Source: Myxococcaceae bacterium (GTDB lineage Bacteria > Myxococcota > Myxococcia > Myxococcales > Myxococcaceae). Taken from it: DNA of 32,093 bases. The notes under the pieces were generated by a model. The model searched no databases. It saw nothing but the letters and a program-made list of their open reading frames with translations, and was not told the origin of the DNA. The stretch is from positions 1-32,093 of the forward strand of contig JAEUJP010000645.1 of the NCBI GenBank assembly GCA_016793725.1, given 5' to 3'. This document shows, piece after piece, positions 16,529 through 26,227 of this stretch (the first letter of the stretch is position 1; each line of letters opens with the position of its first letter). A program made the position numbers and the translations under genes.

Positions 16529-17535
16529 GCTCTACGGGTTTCGACCCCAACGCGGCGGCGGCCCCCGACTCAGGGGTCTTCGGCCTCAGCGTCACGCCCG
16601 AAGACGCGGCGGTCGTCTTGATCCCCGTGCCGTTCGAGGCGACCACGAGCTACGGCGGCGGCACCGCCGACGGGCCGAAGGCGGTGCTCGAGGCCAGCAA
16701 GCAGGTCGACCTCTTCGACCTCGACACCGGCAAGCCGTACGAGGCCGGCATCGCGATGCTCGAAGAAGACGAAGAGGTGCGCATGTGGAACGACGCGGGC
16801 AAGAACCTCGCGAAGCCCATCATCGAGGCCGGCGGCGGCGGTGACCCTGCGCCGGTGAACGTGCTCAGCGAGAAGATGAACGACTGGGTCTATGGGCACG
16901 CGAAGGCCTGGTACGCGCGCGGCAAGCTCGTCGGCGTCGTCGGCGGCGATCACTCGACCCCGTTCGGCAACATCAAGGCGTGCGCCGAGAAGTACCCCGG
17001 CCTGGGCGTGCTGCACCTCGACGCCCACGCCGATCTGCGCGACGCCTACGAGGGCTTCACGTGGAGCCACGCGTCGATCATGTTCAACGTGCTCCAGCAC
17101 GTGCCCCAGGTGAAGAAGCTCGTGCAGGTCGGCATTCGAGACTTCTCGGAAGGTGAGCACGCGGTCATCACCGGCTCGCAGGGCCGCTGCGTGACGTTCT
17201 TCGACGCGCAGCTCGCGCGCGCGCGTGACGCCGGTGAGAGCTGGCGCGAGCAGGTCGACCGCATCGTGAAGGAGCTGCCGGCCAAGGTTTACCTCTCGTG
17301 GGACATCGACGGCCTCGAGCCGACGCTCTGCCCGCACACGGGCACGCCGGTGCCGGGTGGCCTGACGTTCAACCAGGCGGTGTCGCTGCTCGACGGCGTG
17401 GTGCGGGCCGGCAAGAAGATCGTGGGGCTCGATCTCAACGAGGTCGCGCCCGGCCCTGACGGCGACGAGTGGGACGGTAACGTCGGCGCGCGGCTGCTCT
17501 ACAAGATGATCGGCTTCGCGCTGAAGTCGCGATGA
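16522..17535 (+). CDS. Agmatinase/arginase-family ureohydrolase
   Basis: A 337-residue member of the dimanganese ureohydrolase family, which cleaves guanidino groups to urea (or formamide in formiminoglutamase). Metal ligands are present: H144 in GGDHST, D167/H169/D171 in LDAHADLRD, and D261/D263 in SWDIDG. Two family positions differ: the usual DP after DxDxx is EP here (GLEP), and PGTGTP is PHTGTP. Agmatine specificity is therefore not certain. ATG 16522 overlaps the oxidoreductase stop; the longer open frame upstream is a shadow. The gene converges on the exported-protein gene with a 10-bp gap. Confidence 0.88.
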   Translation: MVSSTGFDPNAAAAPDSGVFGLSVTPEDAAVVLIPVPFEATTSYGGGTADGPKAVLEASKQVDLFDLDTGKPYEAGIAMLEEDEEVRMWNDAGKNLAKPIIEAGGGGDPAPVNVLSEKMNDWVYGHAKAWYARGKLVGVVGGDHSTPFGNIKACAEKYPGLGVLHLDAHADLRDAYEGFTWSHASIMFNVLQHVPQVKKLVQVGIRDFSEGEHAVITGSQGRCVTFFDAQLARARDAGESWREQVDRIVKELPAKVYLSWDIDGLEPTLCPHTGTPVPGGLTFNQAVSLLDGVVRAGKKIVGLDLNEVAPGPDGDEWDGNVGARLLYKMIGFALKSR

Positions 17536-17547
17536 GCCCGGCGGGCT
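17535..17547. terminator. Compact hairpin at a convergent junction
   Basis: AGCCC and GGGCT flank a three-base loop (GGC) across the 10 bp between the two stop codons. It overlaps both gene ends. No T tract follows, so termination is plausible but unproven. Confidence 0.3.
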
Positions 17548-18199
17548 ACTCGGCGTTCCAGTCTGACGCGGGGAGCACCTTCCACCCGGTGTCGACCTTG
17601 CCGCCCTTGAAGCGCAGCACGCGCAGCGGCCATTCGCGCGGCGTCTTGTTCGGGCCCTCTTTCGACATCACCGTCCACCGGTACATCTCGATCGAGTAGC
17701 GCCCGCTGTTGCCCGCCTTCGCCAGCACTGCCCGCATCGGGTTCTTCGGGTGCCAGTACACCTCTTTGCCGACCCGGCACGTGTATGCGAGCACCGGCGC
17801 CGACTTGAGAAACGCCTGTGCCTTCTCGAGCGTCGGCTTGAGCAGCTTCTCGGCGTCTTCTTTCGAGACCTCGGTGACCTTCAGATCGTCGCCGACCGCC
17901 TCGGCGCCCATCAGCTTCGTCAGCGCCTTGCGGCCCGACTTGTCGAGCTCGTTCATCAGCTGCACGCTCTTGCCGAGGTCGCCCTCTTCTTTCTTCACCT
18001 CGACGTTCTCGAGCGTCGCGTTCTCGAGCGCGAACAGCTGCGCGTTCATCGTCACGCCGCCGAGGAGCAGATCTTTGCCGGCCTCGTCACCCTTGCCGGT
18101 GAGCGCGTTGATGTAGGTCGTCGCGACCTTCTTCGCTTCGTCTTCTTGGGCGAGCGCGGGTGAAGCGAGCAGCAGGGCAGACGCAATGAGCAAGCGCAT
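17546..18199 (-). CDS. Exported protein of unknown function
   Basis: A 217-residue protein starting at ATG 18199. MRLLIASALLLASPALA is a clean signal peptide with cleavage before QEDEA. The mature protein is Lys/Glu-rich and helical: DEAKKVATTYINALTGKGDE at its start suggests an NTF2-like or lumazine-type fold, but I cannot assign a family. A single Cys occurs in AYTCRVGKEVYW. The C-terminal part (PLRVLRFKGGKVDTGWKVLP) is beta-rich. The frame is open upstream to 18262, but that stretch overlaps the miniprotein gene. No catalytic motif is seen. Confidence 0.75.
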   Translation of the reverse strand: MRLLIASALLLASPALAQEDEAKKVATTYINALTGKGDEAGKDLLLGGVTMNAQLFALENATLENVEVKKEEGDLGKSVQLMNELDKSGRKALTKLMGAEAVGDDLKVTEVSKEDAEKLLKPTLEKAQAFLKSAPVLAYTCRVGKEVYWHPKNPMRAVLAKAGNSGRYSIEMYRWTVMSKEGPNKTPREWPLRVLRFKGGKVDTGWKVLPASDWNAE

Positions 18200-18221
18200 G
18201 CCCTGCTTCTTAGTGGATCTC

Positions 18222-18344
18222 TCAGCCCCGGAAGAAGAACAACCACAGCAAGAGCACCACACCGAAGGGCACGCCTGCCGCCCAGAGCAAGAACGGCACT
18301 GCGATTCGACCGCGGATCTGCTGAATCTGCTGGTTCGTCTTCAT
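18222..18344 (-). CDS. 40-residue single-pass membrane miniprotein
   Basis: A very short gene. ATG 18344 is preceded by AGGAGA eight bases upstream, one of the strongest ribosome sites in the window. The product begins MKTNQQIQQIRGRIAVPF, then has one hydrophobic helix (residues ~14-38, rich in Leu, Val, Trp and Phe) and ends FFFRG before TGA 18222. The Gln/Arg-rich N-terminus should face the cytosol. Its stop lies 22 bp from the start of the next minus-strand gene, so the two may be cotranscribed. It is divergent from the HtrA gene. No family is recognised. Confidence 0.7.
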   Translation of the reverse strand: MKTNQQIQQIRGRIAVPFLLWAAGVPFGVVLLLWLFFFRG

Positions 18345-18368
18345 GTTCGTTTCTCCTGCTGATGGGGG

Positions 18369-18396
18369 TTGCAGAGTTCGCGCCAGTGGCTATCTC
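18369..18396 (+). promoter_or_regulatory. Candidate promoter for the second htrA gene
   Basis: TTGCAG (18369-18374) and TATCTC (18391-18396) are 16 bp apart. Transcription would begin near 18403, a few bases before ATG 18407. This argues for that start codon rather than the frame-open ATG at 18362 and implies a nearly leaderless mRNA. Confidence 0.4.
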
Positions 18397-18406
18397 GCGA
18401 CTCGCC

Positions 18407-19687
<1,281 letters not shown>

Positions 19688-19691
19688 GTTG

Positions 19692-19719
19692 TTGACCTGC
19701 CAGAAAACCCCCGTAACCT
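19692..19719 (+). promoter_or_regulatory. Candidate promoter for the pseudokinase gene (leaderless)
   Basis: TTGACC (19692-19697) and TAACCT (19714-19719) are separated by 16 bp. The predicted start of transcription, near 19726, coincides with ATG 19727. The ATG has no Shine-Dalgarno sequence, as expected for a leaderless mRNA. This is the best consensus match in the window. Confidence 0.5.
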
Positions 19720-19726
19720 CGGGCGA

Positions 19727-21571
19727 ATGGCAGTGCGCTACCAGGCGATCGGGCCGCTCCTCGCGGGGGAAGGGAGCCGCGCGTTCCTGGGGCTCGAGAT
19801 CTACGACGACGGGCGCTCGTACCCGGTCGTGCTGGTGTGGCTGCCCGAAGCGGCCGAGGCCGACCCGAACCTGCTCGCCAAGATCCAGCGCGAGACCGAG
19901 CACGCCGCGAAGCTCGATCACCCGAACATCGTGCACGTGCACGGCTTCGGGCACCTCGACGAGGGCCACGCGCGCGTCGTCGAGTTCGCCGACGGCGAGA
20001 GCCTGCGAAAGATCATCGAGCGCGCGCAGAAGGTGCCGCCCGCGATCGCCGCGAAGATCGTCTGCGACGCCGCCACCGGCGTTCATTACGCGCACGTCGC
20101 CGGCAACGACGACGGCTCGCCGCTGATTCACGGCGACATTCGGCCCGAGACGCTGCTGGTGTCGTTCGGCGGCGTCGTGAAGGTGACCGGCTACGGGGCG
20201 CTGGCGTTCGCGCCGCGCGAGATGGGCGGCCAGCGCGTGAAGGGCCGCCGCGTGCACATCGCGCCCGAGCAGATCATCGGCGGGCGCGAGAGCTTCAGCT
20301 TGCAGACCGACGTCTACCTGCTGGGCCTCACGCTGTTCGAGTGCATCACCGGCAAGGTGCCGTTCTCGGATCAGGCCGAGTTCTTCGACCACGCGGTGCT
20401 GACGCTGCCGCTCTCGCCGATCGAGCCCGGCCTCGCGCCCGAGGGCCTCGAGCCCGTGCTCGCGAAGGCCTGCGCGAAGAAGGTGAACGACCGCTACCCG
20501 AACCCGCTCGCGCTGCGCGAGGCGATCGAGGCGGCCGTGGGCACCCTGCCCTCGAACGACGAGGTTTCCGAGTGGCTGCGCAAGCAGTTCCCGGGCTCCG
20601 ACGAGGCGCGCGCGGCGCGGCGGCTGACCATCGACTCGGCGATCGCCGAGGCGGCGCGCAAGCTGTGGGGCGACAAGACGAAGCACGGCACGCCGGTGCA
20701 GACGCCGGTGGTCGCGATGCCGACGAACCCATCGCCCGACCTCACGCCCGTCGCGACGCCCGCCGTCGAGAAGAAGGTGACGCAGCCGCCAAGGCCGTCG
20801 GCGCCGAACCGCAAGGCGCCCGAGCCCGGCATCAAGATCACGTATCAAGAGCCCGAGCGCCCCGAGCGCGCCGCGCCCCGCCTGCCCTGGGGTCTTCTGC
20901 TCGCCGCCGTCATCGGTGGCGGCGCCGTCTGGTGGCTGATGCGCACGAGCGACGATCAGCTGCCGTCGATCAAGAAGGGGTTGCCGGCGCTGCTCGATGC
21001 GGGCCAGAAGACGGTCACGCCGCCCCCGCCGATCGCAGACGTGGTCGACGCGGGCGACGACGACGATGCGGGTGAGGCGCTGCCTGCGCTTCCGGCTCCG
21101 GCGCCTGCGCCGGTCGATGCGGGTGCGCCCGCGCCGGCTCCAGTGCCCGCGCCCGCGCCGAAGCCCGGCCCGACGGTGCTGCAGCTCGACACGAAGCCGA
21201 ACACCGAGGTGACCATCGACGGCAAGCTGCACGGTCGCACGCCGCTGAAGGTCGAGCTGACGCCCGGCCGCAAGGTGGTGAAGCTCGAGAACAAAGAGCT
21301 CGGCATCAACACCGGCCGCGTGTTCACGCTGAAAGAGGGCCAGCTGCTGAATGAGAACATCACGCTGGGCCAGGGCACGGTCGTGCTGACGGCCCCGGCC
21401 GGAGCGGCCGTGTTCATGGACGGCAAGCGCATCGGCACCGCGCCGATGAAAGAGATCACGGTGTACGAGGGCGCGCACCGCGTGCTCGTCACCGTCGGCA
21501 AGGCCAAGTGGAGCGAGCCGTTCTCGATTCACTCGGGTGAGAACGTGCGGTTCAACGTCGAGCTCGAGTAG
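19727..21571 (+). CDS. Membrane pseudokinase with two PEGA repeats
   Basis: A 614-residue protein with a Ser/Thr-kinase-like fold at ~5-270, a Pro-rich linker, a transmembrane helix at ~386-405 (LPWGLLLAAVIGGGAVWWLM), a Pro/Ala/Asp linker and two PEGA repeats (~482-614) on the outside. Several kinase residues are missing. The VAxK Lys is V37 (VVLVWLP). HRD is HGD (Asp137 kept), the catalytic-loop Asn is T142, and DFG is GYG (155-157), so the Mg-binding Asp is lost. The alphaC Glu56, APE (179-181) and D195 of the F helix remain, so the fold is probably kept. It is therefore likely a non-catalytic scaffold or sensor that links envelope contacts, through PEGA, to cytosolic partners. Function is inferred. 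Confidence 0.88.
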   Translation: MAVRYQAIGPLLAGEGSRAFLGLEIYDDGRSYPVVLVWLPEAAEADPNLLAKIQRETEHAAKLDHPNIVHVHGFGHLDEGHARVVEFADGESLRKIIERAQKVPPAIAAKIVCDAATGVHYAHVAGNDDGSPLIHGDIRPETLLVSFGGVVKVTGYGALAFAPREMGGQRVKGRRVHIAPEQIIGGRESFSLQTDVYLLGLTLFECITGKVPFSDQAEFFDHAVLTLPLSPIEPGLAPEGLEPVLAKACAKKVNDRYPNPLALREAIEAAVGTLPSNDEVSEWLRKQFPGSDEARAARRLTIDSAIAEAARKLWGDKTKHGTPVQTPVVAMPTNPSPDLTPVATPAVEKKVTQPPRPSAPNRKAPEPGIKITYQEPERPERAAPRLPWGLLLAAVIGGGAVWWLMRTSDDQLPSIKKGLPALLDAGQKTVTPPPPIADVVDAGDDDDAGEALPALPAPAPAPVDAGAPAPAPVPAPAPKPGPTVLQLDTKPNTEVTIDGKLHGRTPLKVELTPGRKVVKLENKELGINTGRVFTLKEGQLLNENITLGQGTVVLTAPAGAAVFMDGKRIGTAPMKEITVYEGAHRVLVTVGKAKWSEPFSIHSGENVRFNVELE

Positions 21572-21681
21572 GCCAGGAGGCCGGCGCCGTCTTCCTGCAC
21601 AGCGCGGCCTCAGACCTCTTGAACGGCTCGCTCGCCCACCTCGCCAGCGACGCGAACGCGCGCTTTCTAAGAAGACGGCTT

Positions 21682-22890
21682 TCAGCGCGTGTTCCCCCGC
21701 TGGGCCTCGGCCTTCAGCTTTGCGAGCCCGGCGGCGGCACGTTCGCGCTGCGGCCTGGTGGGCGCGACCTCGAGCACACGCTCGAACGCGCGCATCGCGG
21801 CGTCGCCGTCGCCGAGCTCGCGGTAGACCTCACCCATCGCGAGCAGGAGCTCGACGCTCGGTGACTTCGACATCGTCCACCCTTCTTCCAGCACCATGCG
21901 CGCCTGGTCGGGCTGCTTCTGCGCCGCCAGCGCCACGCCGAAGTCGGTCGCGACCTTCAGCCACTGCGGCGAGGGAACACGGTCGCCCACCCACCACAGC
22001 TCGAACAGCTCACCCCACTGCTTCACCGCCTGCTCCCGTCGGCCGCTGCGCCAGGCGTCTTGCGCCGAGCGCGCGCGCTTCGTGAGCTCATCGGCCGAGG
22101 GCCGAACCGCCGGCACCGGCAGCCCCGCCTCGGGGCACGGCGCGCAGACCGACGTCAGCTCGGGCGACACCAGCAGCAGGTGCCGCGGCCCGGCGAGCGC
22201 GAGCCGATCTTCGAGCAGCGCCAGCACCGGCACTTCGTCGTCGAGACACTCGCGCAGCGCCGAGGTCAGCTTCAGCCCCGCGTGGGGTGCGCGCGCGACG
22301 TCGACGCGGCCCTTCGCCGCCGAGAGCCACCCCGCCCCCCACTGAATCTGCGGCGGCCCCGACGTGATGCCGCCGCTCTCGGGCTTGAGCGGCACGCGCA
22401 GCGTGCAGGCGGCGAGATCGGGCGCGCGGTACAGCTCGGCGCACGCGGCGAACGGCTTCTTCGGCGGCTCGCCCTGACCCAGCCGCACGATGACGCCGCC
22501 GCCCTGGCGATACAGCACGGTGAGTGTGCGCAGCGTCTCGAGCGGCGGGCACGCGCCGGTCTCGACCGCGTCGCCGAGCTCTTCACCGGTCTTCGCGTCG
22601 AGCGCGAACAGCGCGCCCGCGAGCTTCTGCTCGCTGCGCTCTCGCTCGGCTCCCGCTTCTGCGCCAGAGGCGCGGGGTTTCGGCACCGCGGGGCTCGTGC
22701 GCACGGCAAGCACCAGCGCGAACGGGGTGCCCTCGACGGCGAGCCACTGCTCGCGCACCACGACGCCCGCCGACGCGAAGTCGACCCACGGCTTCGAGGC
22801 GTAAAACGTCTTTCGCGGGTCTGCCGCGTGAGCGACCGGCGCACACAGCAGCGCCGCCGCTACGAGAGCCGCTGGTCGAGCACCTGGCAC
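21682..22890 (-). CDS. Exported protein with C-terminal TPR-like repeats
   Basis: A predicted 402-residue protein. No ATG is available; GTG 22890 gives a good signal peptide (MPGARPAALVAAALLCAPVAHA, cleavage before ADP) and overlaps the 3' end of the upstream flavoprotein gene by 31 bases. The mature N-terminal ~230 residues are beta-rich (LFALDAKTGEEL is reminiscent of a beta-propeller strand) and contain a CAPC pair. The C-terminal ~120 residues look like TPRs: LLLAMGEVYRELGDGDAAMRAFERVLEVAPTRPQ. Function is unknown. The overlap suggests coexpression with the flavoprotein. Confidence 0.7.
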   Translation of the reverse strand: MPGARPAALVAAALLCAPVAHAADPRKTFYASKPWVDFASAGVVVREQWLAVEGTPFALVLAVRTSPAVPKPRASGAEAGAERERSEQKLAGALFALDAKTGEELGDAVETGACPPLETLRTLTVLYRQGGGVIVRLGQGEPPKKPFAACAELYRAPDLAACTLRVPLKPESGGITSGPPQIQWGAGWLSAAKGRVDVARAPHAGLKLTSALRECLDDEVPVLALLEDRLALAGPRHLLLVSPELTSVCAPCPEAGLPVPAVRPSADELTKRARSAQDAWRSGRREQAVKQWGELFELWWVGDRVPSPQWLKVATDFGVALAAQKQPDQARMVLEEGWTMSKSPSVELLLAMGEVYRELGDGDAAMRAFERVLEVAPTRPQRERAAAGLAKLKAEAQRGNTR

Positions 22891-24434
22891 AGGTTCTTGA
22901 ACGCCTGAGGCTTGTCTTGCTTCAACACGATCGCCGCCGCGTTGGAGGCCGCCTTCACCGCCATCGGCACTCCGCCCCCGTACTCGGCCCAGTGCCCGCC
23001 GATGAGCAGCCGGTCGACCGGGGTGCGGTAGCCGGCGACCTTCGCCTTCATGTTCGCCTTGCTGGTGCGCTGCGCCATGATCGTGCCATCTCGGTTGCCG
23101 GTGTAGCGCAGGTGCGTGACGGGGGTCGCGACGTCCATCAGCTCGATGTGCTTCGTGAGGCCGGGCGCCACCGCCCTCTCGACGCGCTCGAGAATCACGT
23201 TCGCGTACTCGCGCTTGAACTGCTCGTACGCCGGGCCGCGCACGAGGCCGGGTTCGGTCTTCCACCGGTCGCCGTAGGCGATGTTGGCCTCACAATAGAC
23301 CGTGAGCGTGCCCTTGCCGGCGGGCGCCATCGACGGGTCACGAATCGACGGCGCGAGCACCGAGAGCCCCGAGGTGTGCGGGTCGCCGTTGTTGTGGCCG
23401 TGGCGCGGCAGCCCGTCGCGCGTCATGAAGACGAGCTCTTCGTTCAGCCCGAGCGTCTTGGGGTCGCACGACAGGCCCAGCGAGATGGTGACGCACGAGT
23501 TGTACAGCTCGGCCTTTCGGTAGCGCTCGACGTGCTCGGCGGGCACCACACCTTGCGGCAGCAGCTTCGAGAACAGCGCGTCGATGTCGCACGCGCCGAT
23601 CACCCAGCGGGCCTTCACCTCGCGACCGTCGGCGAGCTTCACGCCGTTGGCGCGCCGCTGATCGACGACGACGCCCTGCACCTCGGTGCGCAGCGCGACG
23701 ACCGAGCCGCGCTCGGCGATGCGCTTCATCAGCCAGCGAATGAACGCCTGGCTGCCCCCGCGCGGAGGCCGCTGGAAGTCGCCCGCGTACGCCCAGCCGA
23801 TCGGCACCAGGCACGACAGAATGTTCTCTTCGCTGCAGAAGATCTTCTTCAGGTCGGGGCTCTTGAAGAACCCGTCGAGGGCCGCGCAGTCGCGGTCGCC
23901 GACGAGGCGCCAGAAGGGCACGCTCCAGCCGGTGATCGAGAGGCCGCGGCCGATGAGCTCGTACCAGCTCATGGTCTCGGCCGCGCGCATGTACCGGGCG
24001 TACGACATCATGCGCTCGCCGAGCACGCGGCTCAGCTTGAAGAAGCGGTCGAGCCCTTTTGCCTCGCCGGGGAAGTCTTTCGCGAGCTGCTCTTTCAGCA
24101 GGTCGGGCTGGCTCGTGAGCAGGTAGTCGAAGCTCTCGCCCTTGTAGCGGCGAATGCGCTCGAGCTGCGGCGCCTCGGGAGGATCTTCGCCGAGCGAGTG
24201 GAAGACCTTGTGCACCATGCCGCCGGGGCCACACTGGTTCAGCCAGTGAATCGCCGAGTCGAAGACGAACGCCTTGCGGTGAAAGCCGGCGAGGTAGCCG
24301 CCCGGCCGGCTCTCGCGCTCGAGCACGACCACCGACAGGCCCGCCTGCGCGAGCAGGGCCCCGGCGGTCAGACCTCCGACGCCGGCGCCGATGATGGCGA
24401 CGTCACAGCTCGGGGGTATGACGGGGCCGCCCAT
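22860..24434 (-). CDS. Phytoene desaturase/carotenoid isomerase-family FAD oxidoreductase
   Basis: A 524-residue flavoprotein. The N-terminal FAD site is IIGAGVGGLTAGALLAQAG followed by VVLERESRPGG, typical of the CrtI/CrtISO/retinol-saturase superfamily. The C-terminal FAD-contact region is also present: ATPVTHLRYTGNRDGTIM and LLIGGHWAEYGGGVPMA. Such enzymes desaturate, saturate or isomerise polyenes. The substrate here is unknown; no phytoene synthase or GGPP synthase is in the window. ATG 24434 lies 62 bp from the divergent halogenase-like flavoprotein ATG, so the two probably share a control region. Confidence 0.88.
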   Translation of the reverse strand: MGGPVIPPSCDVAIIGAGVGGLTAGALLAQAGLSVVVLERESRPGGYLAGFHRKAFVFDSAIHWLNQCGPGGMVHKVFHSLGEDPPEAPQLERIRRYKGESFDYLLTSQPDLLKEQLAKDFPGEAKGLDRFFKLSRVLGERMMSYARYMRAAETMSWYELIGRGLSITGWSVPFWRLVGDRDCAALDGFFKSPDLKKIFCSEENILSCLVPIGWAYAGDFQRPPRGGSQAFIRWLMKRIAERGSVVALRTEVQGVVVDQRRANGVKLADGREVKARWVIGACDIDALFSKLLPQGVVPAEHVERYRKAELYNSCVTISLGLSCDPKTLGLNEELVFMTRDGLPRHGHNNGDPHTSGLSVLAPSIRDPSMAPAGKGTLTVYCEANIAYGDRWKTEPGLVRGPAYEQFKREYANVILERVERAVAPGLTKHIELMDVATPVTHLRYTGNRDGTIMAQRTSKANMKAKVAGYRTPVDRLLIGGHWAEYGGGVPMAVKAASNAAAIVLKQDKPQAFKNLCQVLDQRLS

Positions 24435-24456
24435 GGGGTGCGACTTCTGTCACGCC

Positions 24457-24486
24457 TTGATTCGGGGTGTCGAGAGCGCCTATTCA
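24457..24486 (+). promoter_or_regulatory. Candidate promoter for the halogenase-like gene
   Basis: TTGATT (24457-24462) and TATTCA (24481-24486) have an 18-bp spacer; transcription would start about five bases before ATG 24497. It lies in the gap between two divergent flavoprotein genes. Confidence 0.4.
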
Positions 24487-24496
24487 CGCCGCGGCG

Positions 24497-26227
24497 ATGA
24501 CGTACGACGTGTTGATCGTGGGCAGCGGCATCGCGGGCTCTTCACTCGCGCTGGCGCTGAAGAAGGCCGGCGTCAGCGTCTGCGTGGTCGAGCGAGACAC
24601 GCACCCGCGCTTCGCGATCGGCGAGTCGACGGTGCCCTCGACGACGCTGGGGTACGACTACCTCGCGCGGGCCTACGGCATCCCCGAGTTTCACCAGATG
24701 TCGCACTACCTGGGCCTGAAAGAGCTCGGGCTGACCGGCTGGCCGAAGCAGCACTTCTACTTCGCGCACCACACCGAAGGCCGGCCGCTGCAGCAGCACG
24801 AAGAGCTGATGTACGAGACCCTCGAGCTGCCGCTCGGCCCCGACGTGCACGTCCTGCGCGCCGACACCGACACGTTTCTGGTGTCGCGGTTTCCCACCTA
24901 CGGCGTCGACTACCTCGACCGCACCGAGGTGGTCGACTTCGGGCGCGACGGCGCCGGCGTGTACCTCGAGGTGAAGGGCCCGGGCGGCCAGCGCCGGCTC
25001 GACGGGCGGCTGGTCGTCGATGCGTCGGGCCACGCCTCGTGGTTCGCGAAGAAGCTCTCGCTGCGCGACGCCGAGCCGCGCCTCAAGACGACGACCCGCA
25101 GCATCTTCGGCCACTTCGAAAACGTGCCGAGCCTCGAAGACGTCGTCGGCGCGCCGAACCCCGCCTTTCGCTTCAAGCGGCATGGCGGCACCCAGCACCA
25201 CTGCTTCGAGGGCGGCTGGGTGTGGGTGATTCCCTTCGACGACGGGGTGACGAGCGTCGGGCTGCAGCTCGACCCGCGCATCTGGCCGCTCGACGAGCGC
25301 GTGCCCCCCGAAGAAGAGCTGCGCCGCATCTTCGCGAAGTTCCCGACCGTGCAGGCCCACCTCGGCGGCATGAGGCCCGTGCGCAAGCTGGTGCGCACCG
25401 GCCGCGTGCAGTTCACGTCGAAGACGATCTTGGGCGACGGCTTCGTGCTGACACCGCACGCGGCGGGCTTCATCGACCCGCTGTTCTCGACCGGCATCAC
25501 GCTGACGCAGTCGTTCGTCGCGCGCTTCGTGCCGGCGGTGGTGAAGGCGCTCGAGCACGGCGGCCACATCGACACCGAGGTGTTTCGGCCGATCGAGCAG
25601 GCGTTCATGCGCGAGGTCGAGACGATCGACGGCATCGTCAGCGGCGTCATGAGATCTTGGGGCGACTACGACACGTTCAAGCAGATGTGGCGCGTGTGGG
25701 GGTACGCGACCATCGTGCAGTACACCGCGCGCATCGTGGGCGACCACACGAACGCGTCGGGCTGCACGCTGATGTTCGGCGCCGCGATCGACCGCTGGCG
25801 CGAGACGGTGCAGCGCATGAACGAGGCCGTGTTCTCTGAGCCGCGCGGCCCCGCGCTCGCGGCGAAGCTCAAGGCGATGCTCGACGAATGGCCGCACCCG
25901 CACAACCGGGCGAACTACGAGCTGGGCTCGGCGCGCTCGTGCAGCGTCGCGATCGAAGACCCGCCCCACTACTTTCGCTGGCTGAAGTGGTTCGTGAATG
26001 AGAACCCCGCCGTGAAGGCCGACCGCAGCATCTTCAGGCTGATCGGCTGGGGCGCGCGGCTCTTGCTGCGGCTGCTCGAGGTGAAGCTGAGGTACCGGCG
26101 CGGCGTCGGCGACGACTACTCGAGGGCGGTCGACACGATTCGTGCGCTGAGGGTGCCCCGCGATGACGCCGCGCTCGCGCCCGCGCCGCGCTCGCCCGCT
26201 GCCCTGCCCGCCACCTCGCAGCCGTGA
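24497..26227 (+). CDS. Flavin-dependent halogenase-like monooxygenase
   Basis: A 576-residue flavoprotein of the tryptophan-halogenase/geranylgeranyl-reductase superfamily. The FAD site is GSGIAG at 9-14; FAIGESTVP (39-47) matches the (G)E(A/S)T(I/V)P segment of halogenases; WVWVIP at 241-246 matches the WxWxIP motif that marks flavin-dependent halogenases. K75 in YLGLKEL lies about where PrnA/RebH place the catalytic Lys79. Halogenation is possible, but many relatives with these motifs have no proven halogenating activity. The C-terminal ~200 residues are helical and end with a Pro/Ala tail. ATG 24497 (MTYDVLIVG) is chosen from the normal flavoprotein N-terminus. The stop overlaps the desaturase GTG as GTGA. 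Confidence 0.85.
   Translation: MTYDVLIVGSGIAGSSLALALKKAGVSVCVVERDTHPRFAIGESTVPSTTLGYDYLARAYGIPEFHQMSHYLGLKELGLTGWPKQHFYFAHHTEGRPLQQHEELMYETLELPLGPDVHVLRADTDTFLVSRFPTYGVDYLDRTEVVDFGRDGAGVYLEVKGPGGQRRLDGRLVVDASGHASWFAKKLSLRDAEPRLKTTTRSIFGHFENVPSLEDVVGAPNPAFRFKRHGGTQHHCFEGGWVWVIPFDDGVTSVGLQLDPRIWPLDERVPPEEELRRIFAKFPTVQAHLGGMRPVRKLVRTGRVQFTSKTILGDGFVLTPHAAGFIDPLFSTGITLTQSFVARFVPAVVKALEHGGHIDTEVFRPIEQAFMREVETIDGIVSGVMRSWGDYDTFKQMWRVWGYATIVQYTARIVGDHTNASGCTLMFGAAIDRWRETVQRMNEAVFSEPRGPALAAKLKAMLDEWPHPHNRANYELGSARSCSVAIEDPPHYFRWLKWFVNENPAVKADRSIFRLIGWGARLLLRLLEVKLRYRRGVGDDYSRAVDTIRALRVPRDDAALAPAPRSPAALPATSQP

Noticed and set aside
15955..17535. 526-residue frame extending the ureohydrolase upstream
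   Set aside because: The upstream part shadows the quinone oxidoreductase. ATG 16522 gives the normal N-terminus.
21572..21681. Possible short gene or terminator between the pseudokinase and the TPR-like gene
   Set aside because: Only short shadow frames and no convincing stem with a T tract were found in these 110 bases.
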